Shown: one piece after another, positions 38,210-50,397 of the stretch
How the letters are laid out: each line of letters starts with the position of its first letter
How positions within the stretch are numbered: the first letter of the stretch is position 1
Source of the DNA: Blasia pusilla
Taxonomy: Eukaryota; Marchantiophyta; Marchantiopsida; Blasiales
Assembly: GCA_050084515.1 (NCBI GenBank)
Contig: CM114272.1
Span: forward strand, 47,616,001-47,680,000
DNA length: 64,000 nt
Reading direction: 5' to 3'
Notes under the pieces: generated by a model
Told to the model about the DNA's origin: nothing
What the model saw: the letters and a program-made list of their open reading frames with translations, nothing else
Database searches by the model: none
Made by a program: the position numbers and the translations under genes

Positions 38210-39170
38210 AGGATACCTCACTTCCACCCAACGCTTTCGTAACAATTAGAGATTGGCTGACCCTCTCGCACTTTCCGAAACAGTGACCGAGGGTCAAATT
38301 TTCATCGCTGCCCGATGTCCGCCCTAGCGAAACGCTGCACGGTTCACAGACGGACGTAAGCTCCGTCAATGTACAGATCCATCCCCCCGGGCACGGCGCG
38401 ACCGGCTGTAACGCGTGCGTCGGTCGGCCAGAAGTGAGGACCGCGCGAAACCCCGCGTTCTCAGCACGCACGACCGGCAGAGTTTTAGGGCGACGCAGCT
38501 CCTCTCGCATACAGTCGTGAAACAGAGTCCTCACGGAAGCTGACGTCACGTCGAGTACAGTTGCATAATGTAAGTACGTGAGGCGCCAGATGCGAGTTAC
38601 CGCGGACGAAATTTCCTCCTTTTCACCTTTGCCACTTTTCTTTTCTTCTTACCGGAGTCCAGAGCGGCATCGCTTGTCGGACTGACAAGAAGAACCTGTT
38701 CGATTCGGGAGATAATCGTACTGACCGACGGTTCTACTCGAGCCACGGTAGATCCTTGCGTGACGGTCCTGCATGTTCCAGAATTCCCTCCGCACGCAAA
38801 ATATTGCCGGTAGTCCTCCGGCACTCCCGCAGAGTGAAGATCCAAGCGAATCTCGACGTCCCAACCAGGAAGCTGCGGTGGACCCCACTCTCCGTAACGC
38901 CCCGCCCTGTTGAGAGCGAGAGAGTGGCTTCTCGTTGCTAATGGTTAGTAATTAATAATAATCATCAGGAACTCTAAAACCGCTCTTCCCAATGTCTTCG
39001 TTTTTGGGTTGTCTGTCACCGCCCTCTGAGCACAAAGTCCCGTACGGGATTCCCGAGGAGCCGTGTTTCCAGTGACCATTCACGCCTCTGTGATTGCCGC
39101 AGCGGCGGTAGTGCTGACTCAGCATATGGGATAACGTCGAGGGTGACATGGCGTTGTGTGCGCTCGCCAT
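38210..39170. other. GC-rich, CpG-containing island without recognised gene
   Basis: G+C and CpG are much higher than in flanking DNA. Minus-strand frames at 38208-38549 and 38597-38888 and plus frames overlap without similarity I can name. It may be a promoter island or an unrecognised lineage-specific gene. Confidence 0.35.
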
Positions 39171-39340
39171 TTGGATTGAACGTCACAATGGGTGTAGTAT
39201 TTCTCTTGTATGGGTCAAATTTTGTAGTGACGAGTCACTAATCTTAAGCCATAAGAGTCACCCGGCAAACCTTTATTGCCTTTAGGGACTCCAAATGAGA
39301 TAATGTCCATACGTGGACACAGTTTCTCAAACTAAAAGCC

Positions 39341-39820
39341 TGTCGTGCCCATACACATCGTCACATTCACATTGCACAACACCGATCTTTTCCACATTCG
39401 GGTAGATCCACATATGTACACAAATCAACTCATACATATATATGAAGATAACACAACCAAAAAAAAAAAGTAGAAAAACGGCACACCCGGCATAAAACTC
39501 CATTCTTCAATCTACATCGGCATATTTAGTCTCGTCCATCCTGTACTATCAAGGAATCCAGACGCTAGCACCTAGTCCTAACTCACACACACGAGCAAGA
39601 ATGATACTCCAATGGCCCAACATGAGAAAGATGGCTTGGGGAAGCCATCTTCCTCCCTTATATAGGGTTGGGAAGAGCCAAAAGGCTCTTCCCCTAAAAA
39701 TAACTATCCTCCTGGTAACCTGCACGCATAGGTTATCATGGGCAGGTGACCTTCTTAACAAGTCACCCGGATGTGAAGACCTCAACAGGAAAGTTAACAT
39801 AAACGACATTCTTGACACAA
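39341..39820 (-). repeat. Possible solo LTR of a gypsy relative
   Basis: On the plus strand it begins TGTCGTGCCCATACACATCG, very like the LTR ends at 16427 and 50097, and ends near TTCTTGACACA with a purine tract beyond on the minus strand (TAGGTGGAGGATAG). A TATA box (CCCTATATAAGGG, 39655-39667) and two hairpins (for example GGGAAGAGCC/GGCTCTTCCC, 39670-39693) lie inside. No target-site duplication was found, so the limits are tentative. Confidence 0.4.
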
Positions 39821-41004
39821 CGGGCCTATCCTCCACCTAATCCGACACCGCGGAACAAAGTTACACTCAAGACAATCCGTTGGCTCCTATGCCCTATCCA
39901 CGATAGATCTCAGCCTATCGGCTACTCAGATGTGACAAGCCTTTCCGTCCATTAGTCAAGTTCAGATCTGTCCGCGGACGGAATGGCAACTGTTGAGAAC
40001 GTCGGTTCAGCTCGTACCACGGGCGACCGCGTCTAAACTTGTATCGCGGGCGGCCGCGGTTCAGCTCCTACCGCATACGGAGTGGCCTAGCGTCGCGCTC
40101 AAATATGCCCGTTTGGAGCCTCGACCAAATTTCCAAGGCGCCAATTTCGGGAGCGTGCAAGACGGAGCCTCATAGCAATGCAGCATCTAGGATACGATTC
40201 GAGTTGGTAAGATAGGTATTTGCAATGTGAACTGATGGATTGCTCGGATGTATTCGTGAAATGTTCTTTGTAGATCGCTTTTGCTGGTAGCTGATTGGAT
40301 ACTTGAATTAATTTGTATACGAACTTTGGTTAATACGGTGCAATCATTGAACTGAACAAGACTGTGGGCAGTGCCTTGAGCGTGTGTTTGCATTCGTAAA
40401 TTGGTTTTATGTGCCCTTACAATGTTTTATTCACCTTTACTACACTAGTATAACTCTATTTTGAATTGTATTTGCTTCGATCTGGCTTAACCAAGCTTAG
40501 GAGGGAACTTATTTCCATAACTTTTAACATACATTACCATTACTGTATTGTAAGTTGAGGAATATATAACTGATTTAATCTAGTGAAATGAGTGTGGATC
40601 CTCGTATGCTATAAATTGAGGAGTCCATTTATCAATCCGTTATTGATTAGTATCCATGCACATGATTATGCTGGCCAACAAGTGCAAGTGTATGGCACTA
40701 ATTCATCTATTTGAAATAATATGGTGCAGGTCTTGAAATTGCAGGTTAGTTTTCAGAAGTATATGTTGTTTCTCATGTGTAGAAGTGTGCACCTAAAATT
40801 CTATTGGCACATTTTATTTTCGAACCGACATACCAAAAGACAAACTCTGATATGTTAGAGTATGTAGGACAAGGATTGTCATTCAAATAATAAAGTATGT
40901 CGAGGTCAATTAAGTTCAGCTCAAGTTTACCTTGTGGTGCCATCCAGAAACCTCTAGATGGACCATTCAATAGGGATGCATTGACTCTTTAAGGTCCCAA
41001 ACGG
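39821..41004. other. No gene recognised
   Basis: About 39,960-40,170 is G+C-rich with repeated CGGGCG/ACCGC words; the rest is AT-rich. If the transposase remnant to the right is a Mutator-like element its left terminus should fall here, but I could not find one by eye. Confidence 0.35.
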
Positions 41005-43757
41005 GAAGCTTGGATAGACGCATCTCAATTCTCGGATTTCCTCTTAGGAGAAGAACGATTACTCCATTTCCAAACATACTTCAAAAAACAAAAGTCAGAC
41101 TTAAAACATCATTTGGGATCAACAGTTTACTATTGGTGTGCATATGGGCCACAAGATTGGCGCAATATGGTGTGGAGGGACTTACCCCTTGAGAGTTTCG
41201 AAGAGAACATTCGAAAGGAAGGTGGTAAAGGTAGAAGCCTTGAGAGCCAACTCAAGCGTTTAGGGCTTTCCCAATGCAAGGGCTGCAAGTGTCACTTCGC
41301 TGTAATATCCCCTCATACAAGGCCTGGTTGCATGTTGATTAAGTTTCATCAACCCAAACACATTGACAAAGCTGGTAATTTTTGTCATGGAGAATTGGAT
41401 AGGACATCTTTGGTTGCCAATGCCAATATTGCTCCAAAATTGAGCTCTACATGCCAAGACTTTGTAGAATGTTTGCTCCGGGTCAATATTAGTCCCCACC
41501 ATATTATAAGAATGCATACCAAGTGGATCAGAAATCATATGGGAGACAAAGCCAATGGATCCTACACTTTTGCAAGGGATGCTATGCTTAGACATCAAGA
41601 CATCCTAAACATAAAAAATTCGATGAGGAGGCGGGAAGGTGAATATGGCGGGACAGCTGATGTTACCGCCGTACACATGTGGATTCAAAAGCATCTTGAA
41701 CATGTCATACTTTACAAACCATTTGACCTTGTCAATAAACACCAGTTTACCCTTGTATTCTCCACCCCATGGATGCTCCAAAATCTGGTCAGATTTAGAG
41801 ACGGAGGCGCCATTAGTATGGATGCGACACATGGAACCAACACATATGAGGTGACTCTCCATTCCTTTGAATCTGCTGTAGAGCCATGGTTTTTGGAAGG
41901 TTTACTTTCAATCACAAGCTGTCGAGTTCAAAATTGGTTTAGGGATTTTCTGGGGAACCTTCTCTACTCTACATATGCAGAGTAATGGAGAGTTCTGAAA
42001 ATGAACTTCTTTCCATCATACAAACTCTGCGTTTTAAGTACCTAAACTCTTTCTGCGTTTAGGATGGTGTATGCTGGCCTTATTTATCTTTCTTTGGTCC
42101 TCTATTCCCAATTTAACTCATGTAGCAACACTAATCCACTATGTATTATGGCTTTTTTTGTTACTTCCTATAGTATCAGTTGTTCACCCTATTGGGTTTT
42201 GATTCATTCCAAAATGGGTTACCTATGGTTTGGGAAATTCTACAATGCCATACGCATGTAGACCTTTTGGAAGTTCTCAAGAGCATTAAGACTCGTTCGG
42301 AAGCTATGATCTGCGTTAGTGGACAAGATACCCTCACACCGTGGAACCCTTCTTGCTTCATTGTCGATGATTCAAAGGAAGAGCAATCACCCATCAGGGA
42401 AGTGTTTCTAGGAGTTCCTATCCACCTGTGTATCTGGCACGTGCATAAAGCTTGGCTGAGGCAACTCCATCAACGAGTCAGATGTCCCAATACCGAGGCA
42501 AATATGAATTGAGACGTGGGTCAAATTATGTACACTCAATATCTGAGTAAGTGTCATTTTCTACAATCCTCAAGTTTAGCCTGCTTGACATGTATTTCCA
42601 ATGTACCAATTGGAAGTTGTGAGCTAATTAGTTGTGTTACCTCTGCACATCCTCAGGAAGTCTCAATGAGCTTCATCCACAAGTATACTGATTCTGAGCC
42701 GCATTTTGTGAAATACTACTCTGCATACTGGCACCCAAAGTTGTCGTAGTGGGAAAAGGCCTTTAGAAGTGAAGCCAGATCTTGCCAAGATACCAATGCT
42801 GCAATCAAGAGGTGGCATGCAACCCTCAAGACACATCTTACATCAAGCATGCCGACCAAGGGAACAAGGAAGGTTATCTGGCTTGTTGAAATGCTGACCA
42901 ATGAAATTGAGGATTTTTTTCTGGTACATGGCGCTATTGAAATTTGAAGGGAGGATCAAGAACAAGGCAATCCATTGATTGATGATCGTGGCCATAAAGA
43001 AGGCTAAAGAAATTCTCGATTCACATGTGACGTTTGAAGACCGAAATGGTGCAAAATATGCCAAGGTCTTGAGAAAGTCCAAACCAGGATTCTATCACTC
43101 TATATTCAGCTATGACTCCAAGAATGCGGCATGCACATACCCACATGCGCAAGAAGGCACCACATGCAAACACCAAGTAAGTGAAAAATACAATTTCATG
43201 TTGTAGTACTAATAGTTAAGAATTGTTATAAACCTTTGTTATTATGTAGATGTGCATGATTTTTCTAATTCAGTTTGGGGATTGGTGTTAGGTGAAGTGT
43301 CTCCTGCTATCAGGATACACCTAGGCGCAAGTAAATTTATATCTTGGAGTCAAATTTGGAAGTACATCCGGAGGATTTCAAGGCCTTGCAAAATTCTTGG
43401 AAGGCGACACGTTGGATATATCTGGATCTGAATACATGACCTCACATCATGAAGATTACCTGTTCCCTTACGATGAGAGAACCTGCGAAAGAGGCCCAGG
43501 AGCCATCAAGGCCAACAACCGTTGACATTGAAAATATTTTCCACAAGCTCATGACAGTCATTGAGGCTTCTGGAAAGCAACAACTTTTGATTGACCATAC
43601 CATACAACAGATGAAAGAAATATATGAGTATATTCTCAGTTTAAAGGCAAGGAGTGACATGGGTGTCCTATCTACACCAACTATAGTCCAAACCTGGCTA
43701 GCAAGCTTTGTACCAAGTGGGCCAGTTGAAAGTTCATTGAAACGAAAAGTTGACTAG
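41005..43757 (+). pseudogene. Mutator-like (MULE) transposase with SWIM finger, damaged
   Basis: The N-terminal part reads FQTYFKKQKSDLK and YYWCAYGPQDWR (41040-41165). The MULE core begins at ISMDATHGTNTYE, with the first catalytic Asp at 41821. A GT-AG intron (41851-42179) then leads into LFTLLGFDSFQNGLPMVWEI, and FIVDDS (second Asp, 42366-42371) is followed by VPIHLCIWHVHKAW. A third segment carries DTNAAIKRWHATLK. A SWIM-like finger (43129-43176) reads CTYPHAQEGTTCKH; the usual CxC start has become CxY. Stops at about 42510 and 42746 and frameshifts near 42945 and 43490 show decay. Related host genes (FAR1/MUG type) exist, but the damage and surrounding repeats favour a transposon remnant. 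The tail at 43449-43757 is not recognised. Confidence 0.75.
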
Positions 43758-44271
43758 GTTGAAGCCTTACATCAAAAGGGTGGGCGCAGATAGAACAACA
43801 TTGGGGGTACAACCACGGTTCAAACACACCCCCCGTTCCAATGAAAAGAGAAGGTCAAATACAAGGACATGCATACGGAGGCCGATCTAGCTGCCATTGA
43901 CAAGGTACTAGGTGACTCCATGTTGTAGTACTTCACGAAAAAGATTTTTTCTTGCTGAAATGTACATTCTCCATTTTCAACACCACTTTTCAAAGAAAGA
44001 TAATGTTCTGTTCCTAAACTTCTGGGCCTTCATCACCGGTGTCTATTTCAAACCTGCAAAATTGGGAGTCCCTAAGTCGCTATAAGAAAATAACAGAAGA
44101 CGTCTGAAATGGAATAAGTCGATGCTTAAGAGAAGCCATCCACGAAACATAAGTCACAAAAGTTTGCAGCGCTTACACTCCAAAGCCCACATGTATAACT
44201 CCCGGTTTCATAAGTCCTCCGAGTAGGGTCCCACCATGCACACATGTTCACTTGACACATATGACCACAGA
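43758..44271. other. Spacer between transposase remnant and tandem array
   Basis: No coding region recognised. The last 60 bp already contain CACATG words resembling the array unit. Confidence 0.4.
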
Positions 44272-45065
44272 TTTTTCCACATGTAACATGTTACCCCCGC
44301 TTCCAACTTGAACTCTGCATTTCAGGAGTCCACCAAAATTGAGGAGTTCGCTCTTATCCTGGAGTTGTCTCAGACACCGCTTCAGAGGTAGCCTAAGCGG
44401 GGTTGCTAAACTGATTTTTCCACATGTAACATGTCACCTCGGCTTCCAACTTGAACTCTGCATTTTAGGAGTCCGCCAAAATCCATGAGTTAGCTCTTAA
44501 GCTGGAATTGTCTCCGACACTGCTTCAGGGGTAGCCTAATCGGGGCTGCTGAACTGATTTTTCCACATGTACCATGTCACCCCGGCTTCCAACTTGAACT
44601 TTGCATTTCAGGAGTTCGCTCTTATGCTGGAGTTGTCTCAAAAACCGCTTCAGAGGTAGCCTAAGCGGGGCCGCTAAACTGATTTTTCCACATGTACCAT
44701 GTCACCCCGGCTTCCAACTTGAACTCTGCATTTCAAGAGTTCGCCAGAATCCAGGAGTTCGCTCTTATGCTGGAGTTGTCTCCAACACCGCTTCAAAGGT
44801 ATCCTAAGCGGGGCTGCGGGACTGATTTTTCCACATGTACCATGTCACCCCGGCTTCCAACTTGAACTGTGCGTTTCAAGAGTTCGCTCTTAAGCTGGAG
44901 TTGTCTCCGACACCGCTTCACGGGTAGCCTAAGCGGGTTTGCTGAACTGATTTTTCCACATGTAACATGTCACCCCGACTTCCAACTTGAAGTGCGTGTT
45001 TTATGAGTCCCCTGAAATCAAGGAGTTTCAGAGGGTCCCGTCCCTTCTATTCAAAGTTATCCTAA
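44272..45065. repeat. Six-unit tandem array, units of 143 or 125 bp
   Basis: Units start with TTTTTCCACATGTAaCATGT at 44272, 44415, 44558, 44683, 44826 and 44951. Spacings are 143, 143, 125, 143 and 125 bp. The short units lack exactly 18 bp between two nearby AGAGTTCGC/AGGAGT words. Shared blocks include CCGGCTTCCAACTTGAACT, TTATGCTGGAGTTGTCTC and GGTAGCCTAAGCGGGG. The sixth unit decays after about 70 bp. Similarity between units is high. Confidence 0.92.
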
Positions 45066-45989
45066 ATCCGGCTCTTGATATCTGCTCTGTTAACTCTAGA
45101 GTTTGCATGTAAACGAGCATGTAAATTTTTGTCCCAGGCCAAAACAGAACCAAAACACAATAGTGTTGTTGAACTGAATCCAACTGACACACACTTGTAA
45201 CATGCCGAGACTGAACTAGGACCTAGCCAAGCGTATGTAGGCCAAACATTGTAACGGCACATAAAACATATGTAGCCAAAACATTGTGCCAGAACAGAGA
45301 CAATCTATGTCATACAAGCACGTGTAGAATATATTGTTCCATCACTCATGAAAATTCAACCATACACAGTGGACACAAGCTTCTTCTCCAAGACAACATA
45401 TCACGGGCCTTTATATGAACTGCAACCAAATGACATGCCACACATTCTCTATTTTGTTGAAACATTGAACGGCCACATCATTTCAGCCTAAACACCCATA
45501 AATCTCAAAAGAGGATCTGTAATGTAACAAGCTAGTCTGAGACAAAATTGGAGTGCCTGCTACATAAAAAAGTCTATTGCCTCAGATCCTATGCGGCTTG
45601 TGTTTACATCAGTGCACGTGTTGGTGCACGGAAAGGACCCAACGTCTACAACCTTGAAAGTAGGGTATCTTATGCCAAAACTTCCGAGTCTGCACTCGGG
45701 TCATTACTCGTCACTGTGGTTTTCTCATATTTGTGCACACATATCAAGTTGCAGAAGTTCGGTCACTTCTACAAAGCTAAAAGTCTGGAACAAAATGAAA
45801 GACATGGCTCATGCCTGATTAGAAGCAGTACCCGTGAAACTCTTTTGCATGGATGTTTTTTGGGGTGACTTTTGAGTATTGCGCGGCCTTCAAACCTTCT
45901 TCTCGATGCCTGGATGTCCAAGTTGTACCATGCTTGATTAAAATCCACAACTTGGAGTTCTCCAAAAATATGAAGTAGATGTACGCTAA
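45066..45989. other. No gene recognised
   Basis: Short frames only, on both strands. It may contain further 3' exons or UTR of the minus-strand gene to its right. Confidence 0.35.
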
Positions 45990-48900
45990 GCAAGAATGTG
46001 CCATATCAGAATTCTTCTTGTTTCACCGTTACCTGTTGAGCCACAGTTGGAATGGCAGTGTTGGCATCCGTTGAACAAGTCGCCTCCACCGGGGTGTGAT
46101 TATCCTAAACCAAGTGTCCAATTTTTATACATTGCCAGGTCTGAAGTTGTCTAAACGGTAAAATTATAAAACAAAATACAGAGGTGGACTGATTTAAGGT
46201 ACATCTCTGGGAGGATTATACCTGCACTGGCAAGTCCTCTATGGGTTGGATTAAGGTTTGAAGAACCTCTTCGGCCTGAAAATAAGACATGAAGACATGT
46301 GATAATGCCAAACTTGCACGATGGAAAGCCTACGTGCTCTGAACTCTTTGCAATGAGCAGATCCATTGACTCCTAAATCTGATTAAGGTGGGTTCAAGTT
46401 CATAATTCAAAAGCCTTGGAGTACAATTGCACACTTTCTTGTCAATGGCTACGTTTGAAGCCTCGGGAGGTACACTCTTGGTCTAGATCGATGTTGCATC
46501 TTTCTCAACCTGCAACAGACGACAAATCAGAGGGCACGTAGAAGGCCTGGCATAAGGTTTTCTGGAAATGATTGCCTCAAAGTTGATTTTACCTCAGCGA
46601 TTGAACTATGCTGGTCCACTAATGCCCTGGATGGATCCGTTCCAATGGCTGAGTCGGAGTACACCTGCCATCCGTCCAAGAATGGATCTTAAGTTCTTCG
46701 GTGAAATTGCTAGTTAATTCTGATATCTATGGCATAAGGCCTGCCCGCCTTACATTGAAATTATGCACTGCTCATATAGTCACAAAGACTTACCATATGT
46801 GCTAAAGCATTCTGAACTCTTCTCATATGTGGTTAAGGATCCTGAGCATTCAGCATGAGATGAGCCTATCTTATGCCTAAGCTTCAGCAAGGGACATGCA
46901 CTAACATACAGGCAGCAAGAGAAAGTGAACTTACTTCATTGCCTGGTGGGGAGTGTGTAGGGTCTTTAGAGGTGTGGGATCACTTCTAAAGGAGACCCGC
47001 CTTCATGTGAAAACTTTAGCATCCTTTTTTGGAGGCAAGGGACTACCGGGCTCACTGTCGTCCGAGTTTGGTTCAACTTGAGATGGATGGTCCACTATGT
47101 CCTCGTCCAAGCCACCCTATCAAAAGAATATAAGATCAGAAAAAAATCAGATTAGGTGTACCCTCTTATAATGTAAGAATTAGGAAACTGCTTACATGCT
47201 CTTGAGCCTGCTCATACGAAAGCCCCACTGCCTCCATGTACAACTTCGGGATCGCACCTCCGAGTCTCGCGAGAATGAGAGGCATTTGCGTTGACTTCCA
47301 TGTCATATAAACACTATGGAATTCGGGCATCCTGAAATCCTCATAAATGTACCAATGATGGCCCTGAATACTTCGCATGATCTCAAGAAGCCTGAGCCCC
47401 TACTCCACCAAACCTTTCCTAGTCTCCAACCCCGCATCCCAGAACTCATGGCATGTATGGTCCCTAGTCTAGACTGCAACCATATGGGAAATGGTAAATT
47501 TTAAATGCCAATATGTGTCCTACTATGCTCCTATCTTTGGAGGAGAGGTAGGGAGGATAGACTATGCTTCCTTGATCCAATCCAAGACAACAGACGGTTT
47601 ATGCAAGGCGGATAGAAGAATGTGACGTATCTCACCGTCGTGAGATTCGGTGCCTAGACATCCCCAAGGCTCGAGGTTGGCATGGGAGATTACATGACCT
47701 TCCAAAACCAGGATTAGGTCTTGTTGTGGAGGGGTCTCAAGAAGAGAACCGGCCGCTAGCCTACCATGTTTTTTAGCCTTGGCAGCAAGTTGGTCTTTTT
47801 TTTGCCTTCGTCTAGCCGACCATCTTTTCTCCAGAGTCCCGTTTACACGCAAGTTGGCAACAGATGGAGGTTTTGGCGTACTTTTTCCTGTGCATAAGTC
47901 CATGTAAATGAAGTGGAAAAAATCATTGACACCATAGGAAGCATGTGAAATCTGAGTTCAAAAATATATTTTGGTTGTGCAAGGAAGGAAAGAACGGCCA
48001 AACAAGGAAGAGCGAGCTAAAATACATAACCTTTTCTCGCTCATCTTCATCTGAGAGCGGGTCGATGTCCTGGTCATCCTCATTCTTCCCCTTCTTCTTT
48101 GCTGGAAGTCGGGAGTTTCCTGGTATCGGCAACAAAAAATGGCTCCGGATGTGCATGTTGAACACTTCCGGTGTGCGCACAAACACTATGCAGTTGTCAC
48201 TTAAACATACCAATTGGTCACAAACACTGTTTCCATTTGACGATGAGGAAAATAGCACATTCCCGGGTGGGGGGCACCTGCAGCTATGTCAAGAATCTAC
48301 CACATGTCATTCAGAAATATCATTGCAGCTCACTACCAAGGTCTTTACTTGCAAGAACTTGTGTCAAGAGTCAATAGACGACACTTGTTATCGGTGACCA
48401 TGGAACGGGCTGGTTAATTTTAGATATGAAAAGTAATATACTCGACAAGTCCAATGTCAAGGGAGAAGCGATCCCACCGACATGTTCATCAATATCATTT
48501 TCCTCGATAGGATACACTTGCTTTGGAGTCACTCCAAGTACCCACGGTGGTGAGCCATTCAAATACCCAACTGTAACCCTCCTTTTGAACCTAAGCGTAC
48601 AAACAACTTTTGCTACATAGTTCTTTTGTGCCCCAACAAAGGCTAGCTTGATATCCGGGATGATAGTGAGTTTCTAAGACCCCTGTTCTTCAAACACAAC
48701 TATAAACTCTGTGGCTCTTTGTTTTTGGAAATAAAAATCTAGCCAAACATGGTCCCATCCCTTTCTTGCCTTCGGCGAAAATTCTACACGATAACCAAGT
48801 CTATGAGCATAGTTGTAGAGGCAGTCGTACACAGCTAAGGGCATTCTCAAGACAATCCAATCCTTCAAGTAAGTCCCATCACCTCCATTACTACATTTAC

Positions 48901-49081
48901 ATATTGTATCTTTCAAGTAGAAATCTGGGTCTCCATTGGTGTGGAATATATTGTTCACCCAAGTCTCAAGATGACCTGCACCTCCAAACAAATACTTATT
49001 GATATTCTCCGGTCCCCTAAACCCAATCCTCAAGTCCTTAAATTGCAATCCGTCTTGGAATTTTGGAACAAAGTTACTCAT
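45990..49081 (-). CDS. Multi-exon gene of unknown function, possibly damaged
   Basis: I do not recognise the family. The reading starts at ATG 49081 and is open to 48677 (TAG); the same frame then stays protein-like to about 48400 (TIIPDIKLAFVGAQK, VGYLNGSPPWVLGV). Further exon-like pieces with splice signals lie at 48277-48031 (SVCDQLVCLSDNCIVFVRTP, then basic KKKGK and acidic EDDQDIDPLSDEDE), 47887-47562 (RWSARRRQKKDQLAAKAKK, QQDLILVLEGHVISH) and about 47500-47196 (FHSVYMTWKSTQMPLILARL). A tail of short acidic/Pro-rich pieces near 47110, 46660, 46290 and 46090 each ends at a GT. Basic and acidic stretches suggest a nuclear protein. It converges on the transposase remnant. The in-frame TAG may mean decay or a missed intron. 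Exon ends are approximate. Confidence 0.5.
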
Positions 49082-49467
49082 AGCAGCCCTGAACCCTACT
49101 CATGTACGAAAATGCTAGTGTGCCCCTCGCACCCTACTCCACATTCATCCGATCCAAGTCTCACACATTTTAGTCTCCAAGCACAAGATGTGACAACCGA
49201 GTATCCCATGTCTATTAAGAGGGAGACGAAAGGAGCATTCCTGCTCCTTCGACTTTGCAAACATGGAAAAATGTTTGTTGGGAAGGGTGTGGTATGGGAC
49301 CACTGGCGATTCAATTGAATCTAGCTTTGTCGCCCCTGATGTTCCCTACAGTGGAGGTGAAAAGTACCCTTGGTCCTTTATACAATCATGTAACGGACCA
49401 AGGTCCTGGCTACATGCTTTGTGATGACATGGCTATGTTTGCTTTGGATCATCATTCTGGTCATGGA

Positions 49468-50225
49468 TATCGTGCAAATACACATCATTACACAAGATAT
49501 ATTGCTCTCACCAAACACACACACAAACACGCACGATCCCATGCTAATTCATGACATCCAAACAACGAGACAAGAAGTACCAAAATATCTTGAATAAAAT
49601 AAGATCAAATCTCTCTCACAACACTATAGTTCTCACATGTGTCTCGCAATGTCAAACTAAACCCACTCTCCTAATGAGAGGCTTGGATTACACACAAGGC
49701 AAGCAAGACCATAGCTCCGCCGCCTCATTCCAAGAGGTTCAACAAAGAGAGAATGAGCTCTCAAGCTCTCTCTCCTTAAGGTATACCCCTCCCCTCTCCC
49801 AAGCTCTCTCCATGGTAACCTATGCTCCCAAGTCACCTCCTTGGCTCTTGACTTGATGTAGGAGGTTAAGGGTCACTTACCAAAAATAGATATTTGATCA
49901 TATACTCAAAATGGTAGTTACCTAAAATAGTAAGTTCCTCAATATGGTTCCAAATGAGCCGAAACGAAGGGGAAACCTGCTTTCTCAGGTTTCCTGGGGC
50001 CTCAACAGGTCATCCTCAACCTACTTAGCATGTCCTACACTACTCATGAAAGCGCTCTACTAGATCTCATCGAACTATCCTAAAAGACGTGACAGTTGTC
50101 GTGCGCATACACATCGCTACACAACATACATCGTTGTCACCAAACACACACACACAAACATGCACGATCCCATGCTAACTCATGGCATCCAAACAACGAG
50201 ACAAGAAGTACCAAAATATCTCCAA
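49468..50225 (-). repeat. 3' LTR of Ty3/gypsy copy B
   Basis: In element direction the LTR starts at 50225 (TTGGAGATATTTTGG) right after the purine tract whose plus-strand form is CATCCCCCTAGTTGG, and ends at 49468 (GCACGATA). A block of about 123 bp is found at both ends: 50097-50221 and 49468-49590. The middle is 80-90 percent similar by eye to 59020-59521 and 55056-55561. Termini are TA/TT rather than TG/CA at some ends, consistent with decay. Confidence 0.7.
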
Positions 50226-50397
50226 TCATCCCCCTAGTTGGTGGCTAGGTCCCTCTAACTCCAGATAGCCATCTATCCCTACCTACCATGACATACATCT
50301 CTCGGACGCTAAGAGCAAGAAAGTCGGGTGCTCATGTGGCCCCATCGTTAGCCGTCTTATTGTCATCCATGTCACATACACAAGTCAAAATGTAGAA

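Noticed and set aside
41260-41915. Minus-strand frames opposite the transposase
   Set aside because: They are antisense shadows of the MULE coding frame, which has family motifs on the plus strand.
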